From Sphagnum magellanicum (taxonomy: Eukaryota > Streptophyta > Sphagnopsida > Sphagnales > Sphagnaceae): 64,000 nucleotides of DNA. Shown in pieces: positions 58,810 through 64,000 of the stretch. The notes below the pieces were generated by a model that ran no database searches, was not told where the DNA came from, and worked only from the letters and a program-made list of their open reading frames with translations. Numbering within the stretch: position 1 is the first letter of the stretch; the number at the start of each line of letters is the position of its first letter. The stretch lies in NCBI GenBank assembly GCA_021904315.1, contig CM038923.1, positions 13,336,038-13,400,037 of the forward strand. The letters are read 5' to 3'. The translations under genes were made by a program, and so were the position numbers.

Positions 58810-60056
58810 CTATTTGCAGTCCCAGATTTAGTTTTATGGATGGAGTTGAAAAAAAGTAAATAGGGTAGAACTGCCCATCCAGAATCACTTCTTTAGATCT
58901 TCATGGGCTGTGCTTCATTTTGAGTGCTATGAGAGTGCTATCTCAACCTCCAGAAATCATTTTTGAAGTGCAAGTGAAAAGGAGTAATGAAAAAATAGCA
59001 AAAAGAAAAATAAGCTTTCCAATTCACAAAAAGTGGTTTTTTTTTCCTTCTCTTTGGACCCCTCCTACTTTCAAAGCTTCTAGCTTTCTCATTTCTTGTT
59101 CATTTAAAACGATTTAAAGTGCTATAGGAGCACCACCTTCAGTTTTACAAATCATCTTTCAACTCTAATAACAACAGAGCAACATACAAGGAATTTATTT
59201 TTTGGGTGATCGAGTTTAGGCTTTGTAGTGTTCAATGGTTTGTTTTTTTGAGTTCTTGGCCTCCTCTACTTTGGGGGGTCATAACTTTCTCCATTCTAAT
59301 ATGTTTTTTATGATTTTAGTGAATCAGATGTGCCAATAGGAGGGGTTCAAGTTTTTTTGGATACCCAAAACAATGAAGGTTCAAGTTTTGTTTGGACATC
59401 AAAAACAATGGAGCCCTCCCGGCCTCCCCTGAACACTTCGGTGATCGCTCATGGACTGTTCTACCCTAACTAAACTTGGGCGTGAGAAATAGTTTTGCTG
59501 GGTTACTGCTGGAGATGCTGGCGGCAATCATGCAATTCTACTTTTGGGCTATACATGAGAGCAAAGGCCGGTCCCACACAGGATCGAAGCTCTTGCTAAC
59601 ATCACTCCCACTCTTGGAGCTAAAGTTGCCCCACGCATCATCAAGCTTGCACCCAGATCCCTACCTATATTGATATTTCAGGACACAATGCACATATTCA
59701 GCCAGCACCAAGAGACACATGCTTGCTTTGAAGTCAAATCTTTGATCTCCTGAAACTCCCATATTAGATCAGTGCAAGTCTTCCACAACTAGACTTCTTC
59801 AAATTTCAGATTTTCCTGGAGTTGTAGCATTCATTCATTCATAGGGTATGGACTATGGACATTTTGGAGACTGTGACATATCTGGGGATTTGCCTTGTGT
59901 CCTAATAGACATGAACATGATGATTTCTGCGGGCTTCTAAAATTTTTGGTGATTGGTTCTAGAACTAATATTATTGTGAATTCAATATCTTCTAGTCTAA
60001 GTTGTATGTTGATCTGCTTCTTTTCTTTCAGGTTGCTTCTTGTGAAGTGTAAGGAG

Positions 60057-63000
60057 ATGGATAATTTGACTTGTGGCCAAGTGCAATATGAGGAGCGGAC
60101 ACATAATGATGATGATGAGCAGCGGCTGCCTGTTGATCATGAGCCTGCTGCTTCGACCATTGACGTCGTTGACAAGTTCAATATAGGCTTTACTCCTGTG
60201 GATCTTCGAGGTCGACCATTGCTGGACCTGTCCAACACTGGAGGTTGGCGAGCAGCTTTGTTCATTTTTGGTAGGTATTATTATGGTAAACTCATTTTAT
60301 GGTGGGAATTCCATTTTTTGAAATACCTTGGAATTTTTAAGAATTCCTTGATATCTGTTGAGTATCATGGGAAAAAAAATTGACACAAGTCTTTGCGCTT
60401 GATAAACGCCTGTGCCAAGGGCTTTACTGGAATTGGACCCTTGCTCAGCTCCACTTTCACACAGGTCCTTATTTTGGTAAAGCCCGTGGCATTGGGATTT
60501 AATCTACACATCAAATTGGCAGCATTCATGGTGCCTTTGTATCACATGTTTCAGATTCTTATCATTTGTGTCAAATTGTGGAAGTCCTGGAGAATAATGG
60601 AGTTATACGTAAAGTCACGCTGTCTTTGGGCCTGCTTTCACTCCCTATCCCCTCTTTCAGTGGTGTCCGCCAAGTAATGAAATTTTATTAAATCTCAGTA
60701 TGAAATGCTGAAACTCAGCATTTAATGCACAAGGTTCGAGAGTAATTATAGTAGTTGTACTAGTAATAGCAGTGAATATATATGTAGCAGCGGTGCAGGT
60801 GCTCAGTGAGAACGAAAGACAAGATGAAACTGAGTTTACCACCAAAACGATGGTTTTCTTGAGTTTACCCAGCTTGAATGCTAATGTGCTTCTTGCATGT
60901 TTTTTTTTTGAATCTCACCCTCTGTATGACCGAACTCAGAGGTGCTGTGTTTTCCTTACTTTACGGTTAACTCTAATATTTGATTCTTTCTTATAACTGC
61001 AGGCAATGAGACTGTAAATAATATGGTCGCCACTGGAGTTTTTTCCAGCATGCTATTTTATATGTATTATGAAATGCACATCAGCCTTCCAAAAGCAAAT
61101 GTGATTACGAATAATTTGCTTGGGGCACTTGGTCTTTTACCCTTGTTTAGTGGCTTCATTGCTGATGCTTATCTAGGCCGCTATTACACTATTTGCATCT
61201 TCTCAGTGATATATGTGCTGGTAACTCTACAACTTCATCCAATACAATCTAGTCAATAATTTGGAATCCATACAAATTGCAACTTATAACATCCATGATG
61301 GTCATGGCATTTGAACTTTGGGGAAGTCAAGGTTTGTATATTTTATGAAACATGTGACATAAATGAGGAAAGGGTATTTTTTGGTCTGCTATGAAATAAT
61401 GATATACTTTAAAAATATTTTAGATATATTCTCATAATCAATTTTAAACATCTTATTTATATTTAAATAAATTATAAAATTTACCTTAAACAAATTAACT
61501 GCACCCATTTTTTTTTTTGCACATTATTTGGAAATAAATGGATGGCATTGAACTACCTATATGATTATTTCATGTAGACTAAAAACTGAAAGTTTCTAAG
61601 TGTGAGTGAATCGTGATTGATTTGGAGGAGTTGAATTGGGATGCATTGTGCAGGGCTTGCTACTTTCAACACTCACCTCAATTGTGGTGGGTTTAAGGCC
61701 TTCGAGCTCTGGATGTGGAGTTGTTGCACTTTATTTGGGCACATGTAAACAAGCATCAAGAACACAAATGTTTGTCCTCTACTTATCATTATATGCAATT
61801 GCACTGGGGGTGGGAGGAGTCCGACCATGTCTTTCCACATTTGGAGCTGACCAATTTGATATGGAGAACCCCAAAGAGAAGCTCCAGCTCCCCCGCTTCT
61901 TCAATTGGTACTACCTGGCATACACCTTGGGTGCTGTATTTTCAGCCACACTAGTGGTTTTCTTATACACCTCTGTCAGCTGGGCTTGGGCATTTGGGTG
62001 CTTGACCATAGCCATGGCACTTGCAAATCTTCTATTCTTACTCGGTACTCCCTTGTATCGCCACCACCTGCCTAGTGGCAGTCCCTTGACTCGTCTTCTA
62101 CAAGTGCTGGTTGCATCCACTCGTAAATGCAGAGTGCAGGTGCCCGATGATGAGAGTTTGCTCTATGAAGTTCATGATAAAGAGTCTGCTATTGTGGGAA
62201 GCCGTAGACTACATCATGTACATGACCTACGGTATGGCGTTCTTCATACCTTCATACCCGTGCATTTTCTTTTTTCAACCTTTGTTTTGTATTATACATA
62301 CTTGGATTCAACCTGGTAATAAAAGTGGTTATTTGGAAAAAGAAATTCAAAAAAATTCAAAACATTGGAGAGCTTTGGTTGGGTATACCAGAAACTGGGT
62401 TCTTTTGAATTTTTTCTGAGAACCAGGGTTCTGAATGGCATTGAGAACCGACCTGATAACCACCCATGCGTGTGTTGCTGTTTTTGACAACTGCCCCCAC
62501 ATTGGTTGAAACTGAAACAAGGGAAAAGAGTATTATTATTTTTTAGTAAAAAATTATTTAATTTGAACATGACATGTTATCAACATATGAACGTGTGTTG
62601 TCTGATTAGGTTTGATGTGCTATGTTGATATTATTCAAAAAATTGTTAACAACGAACAAATGTCAATACAAAATAATGATGATGAAAACGAGTGAATCTT
62701 TAAACCCTAAACCTAGTAATTTTCCTAAGATACTTGGTGATGCAGTTTTTTTGACAAAGCAGCAGTGCAAATTGAAGAAGAACAAAAGTCTACTTCAGTG
62801 CAAGCTCCAAATCCATGGAAACTCTGCACAGTAACCCAGGTTGGCAACAAGCTCTCTACAGCATCCATTATGCAACAATATTTCTGAACATGATTTATTT
62901 GTCTTGCAAAAGCAGCTTAGCTTAGCTTAGCTTAAGATTAAAGCTCTAGACTTTTTGTCCTCTATGGTATCAAGTGTTAGAGTTAAAAACAGAGAATTGT

Positions 63001-64000
63001 CAAAAAAAAGTCTTGCAAAAGATCAACAAATTTTGGTTCTGGACATGAACTAACTAGTTGAGCTACAATCCCCAAAGGAAGTCACTTTCATTTTATTTTT
63101 CTTTCCAAATGACATGCAAAAAAGAAAAAAAGGTGCAACTAATTTTTCATGAAATTAATTTATAATTTACTTAGATGTAATAAAAAGGCATTAAAATTTT
63201 CATAATGTAAAATATGTTTAAAAATATATTAAAATATTCTCAATTTCAATAACATATTGAAACAATATGCCCTTTGATCTCCTCAAGTGTTTTAGAAAAT
63301 ATATAAAGAGTAACTTCCCCAGGGTTCACAGAAACTTTTGAACAAAGCAAAGATTGAAAATTTTCTCCACATAAGCTCTTGAGCTTGCTACCCTAATACG
63401 GTTATTAAATGATCATGATCGGAATGTCCAACATATGCTCTCAAGCTTGCTACCCTGCATATGGTTATTAACCAGTCATGATCGGAATGTTCAACATATG
63501 CTCTTGAGCTGGCTAACCTTGCATGCGGTTATTAAACGATTATGATTGGGATGTCGCGTATTCAATGGGCAGGTGGAGGAGCTGAAGGCCATAGTGCGGC
63601 TGATACCCACATGGGCGTGTACGATTATTGTCAGCACATTGGCTTTTCAATTCATAGTTGTTTCGGCCGGACAAACATTGACGATGGACAGACGGATTGG
63701 GAGTTTCGTAGTTCCGCCGCAATCCTTTGGCGTCGGGTTTGGTCTGCTCGTCATATGTGTTGTAGTCACCTACGATCTAGTCATGGTTCCACTCATGAGG
63801 CACTACACACATAATCCACGTGGTATATCAATCCTCCAAAGAATCGGCATCGGGATTTTTCTCTCCATTGTAGCGGCGGTGGCTTCTGGCATTATCGAGA
63901 GACAACGCCGCAAGGTCAGAATTTCTAAAGGGGGGAAAAAAAGAAAAAAGAAAAAAAGACTAAACTTTACACTTTGTAGTAGTATCATTATGATCAGGTT
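60057..64000 (+). CDS. NRT1/PTR-family (NPF) transporter, 3' end beyond window
   Basis: Major-facilitator proton-coupled-type transporter of nitrate, peptides, hormones or other metabolites at a membrane; the substrate cannot be read from sequence. Exons: 60057-60270, 61003-61220, 61654-62231, 62746-62839 and 63573 to about 63914. All junctions are GT-AG and phases join exactly (CG/T across intron 3 gives the Arg of DLRFFDKAAV). Family marks: GGWRAALFIFG, GFIADAYLGRYYT (close to PTR signature 1), GVGGVRPCLSTFGADQFD, FFNWYYLAYTLG, ESAIVGSRRL, FDKAAV...WKLCTVTQVEELK, then FQFIVVSAGQTL.MDRR and GIIERQRRK. About 482 codons are seen; the family is usually near 600. The usual ExxE(R/K) motif of helix 1 is absent (GNETVNNM). 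The last donor (GTCAGA at 63915) is weak, so exon 5 might run on. The ATG at 60057 is chosen for its acidic leader; an in-frame ATG at 60006 precedes the splice acceptor. Confidence 0.92.
62232..62745 (+). other. Intron 3 of the NPF gene
   Basis: Donor CG/GTATGG at 62232 and acceptor GATGCAG ending 62745. The middle (about 62340-62520) has GAACC/GGTTC-rich sequence that may be a small inserted element, not identified. Confidence 0.8.
62912..62934. repeat. (TTAGC)n short repeat in NPF intron 4
   Basis: Four tandem AGCTT/TTAGC pentamers shortly after the exon 4 donor. Confidence 0.8.
63370..63553 (+). repeat. 62-bp tandem repeat in NPF intron 4, three copies
   Basis: GCTCT(T/C)(G/A)AGCT at 63375, 63437 and 63500, each followed by GGCTA or TGCTA, then ACC, CGGTTATTAA-like sequence, ATGAT and GGAATGTCCAACATA-like sequence. 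The array ends about 20 bases before exon 5. Confidence 0.85.

Larger units (their letters stand above)
58001..60056 (+). promoter_or_regulatory. Upstream region and probable 5' UTR of the NPF transporter gene
   Basis: No other gene supported. (CT)n-(AT)n lies at about 58045-58078. Two perfect palindromes occur at 58750-58763 and 58795-58809. A good 3' splice site (TTCTTTTCTTTCAG, ending 60031) lies 25 bases before the ATG, suggesting an intron in the 5' UTR, which would place the promoter well upstream. I cannot fix the transcription start. Confidence 0.4.

Noticed and set aside
59476..59673. 65-codon frame upstream of the transporter
   Set aside because: No ATG at its start and no domain; likely part of the 5' UTR or its intron.
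60393..60996. Frames of 94 and 74 codons between NPF exons 1 and 2
   Set aside because: They lie in intron 1, which has good splice sites and joins family-conserved sequence in frame.
62111..62419. 102-codon frame overlapping NPF exon 3
   Set aside because: Wrong frame relative to the conserved transporter sequence and runs into intron 3.
1..64000. CRISPR arrays, operons, ribosome binding sites
   Set aside because: The window is plant nuclear DNA; the regular repeats lack spacer-repeat structure.

Overview
This is nuclear DNA of a land plant. The two recognisable host genes are plant types: a secreted or membrane leucine-rich-repeat protein, and a spliced NRT1/PTR-family (NPF) transporter with GT-AG introns. 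The mobile elements are also plant-like: Copia and gag-only LTR elements primed by initiator tRNA-Met, a hAT relic and CACTA-type MITEs. TTTAGGG-bearing repeats are present. Gene density is very low, with two convincing host genes in 64 kb separated by long AT-rich, heavily decayed DNA. That suggests a large plant genome, but I cannot tell from sequence alone whether it is a gymnosperm, fern, lycophyte or other plant.

Layout. 1-1339: non-coding, with a 47-bp tandem repeat and triplet microsatellites. 1340-3082 (minus): intact single-exon LRR receptor-like gene without a kinase domain. 3083-5300: its probable 5' flank, unusually dense in microsatellites. 5300-15890: AT-rich non-coding DNA, interrupted at 9841-10134 by a 30-bp minisatellite whose units carry the plant telomere heptamer. 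15891-25524: a nested retrotransposon pair. The outer element (minus strand, about 730-bp LTRs, gag but no pol, about 3.5 kb before interruption) is split inside its gag by a Ty1/Copia element (plus strand, 17582-23709, 313-bp LTRs, perfect 5-bp target duplication). Both are inactivated by in-frame stops. 25525-52880: AT-rich non-coding DNA with CACTA-type MITEs, a large imperfect inverted repeat near 40 kb, dispersed diverged repeats and a GC-raised patch near 49 kb. 52883-55200 (plus): relic of a full-length hAT transposase. 58000-60056: probable upstream region of the transporter, with two perfect palindromes. 60057 to the window end (plus): NPF transporter, five exons visible, 3' end outside the window.

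The two host genes have no visible functional link. The most informative part is the nested element. Its two LTR pairs, which I compared by eye, differ at about 6-6.5% (outer) and 7 of 313 positions (inner), giving an internal relative clock. Collapsing the target duplication restores the outer gag frame exactly. The decay of both elements is consistent with C-to-T change. The outer element also has an unrecognised reading region between its primer-binding site and gag, which is the best candidate here for something undescribed.
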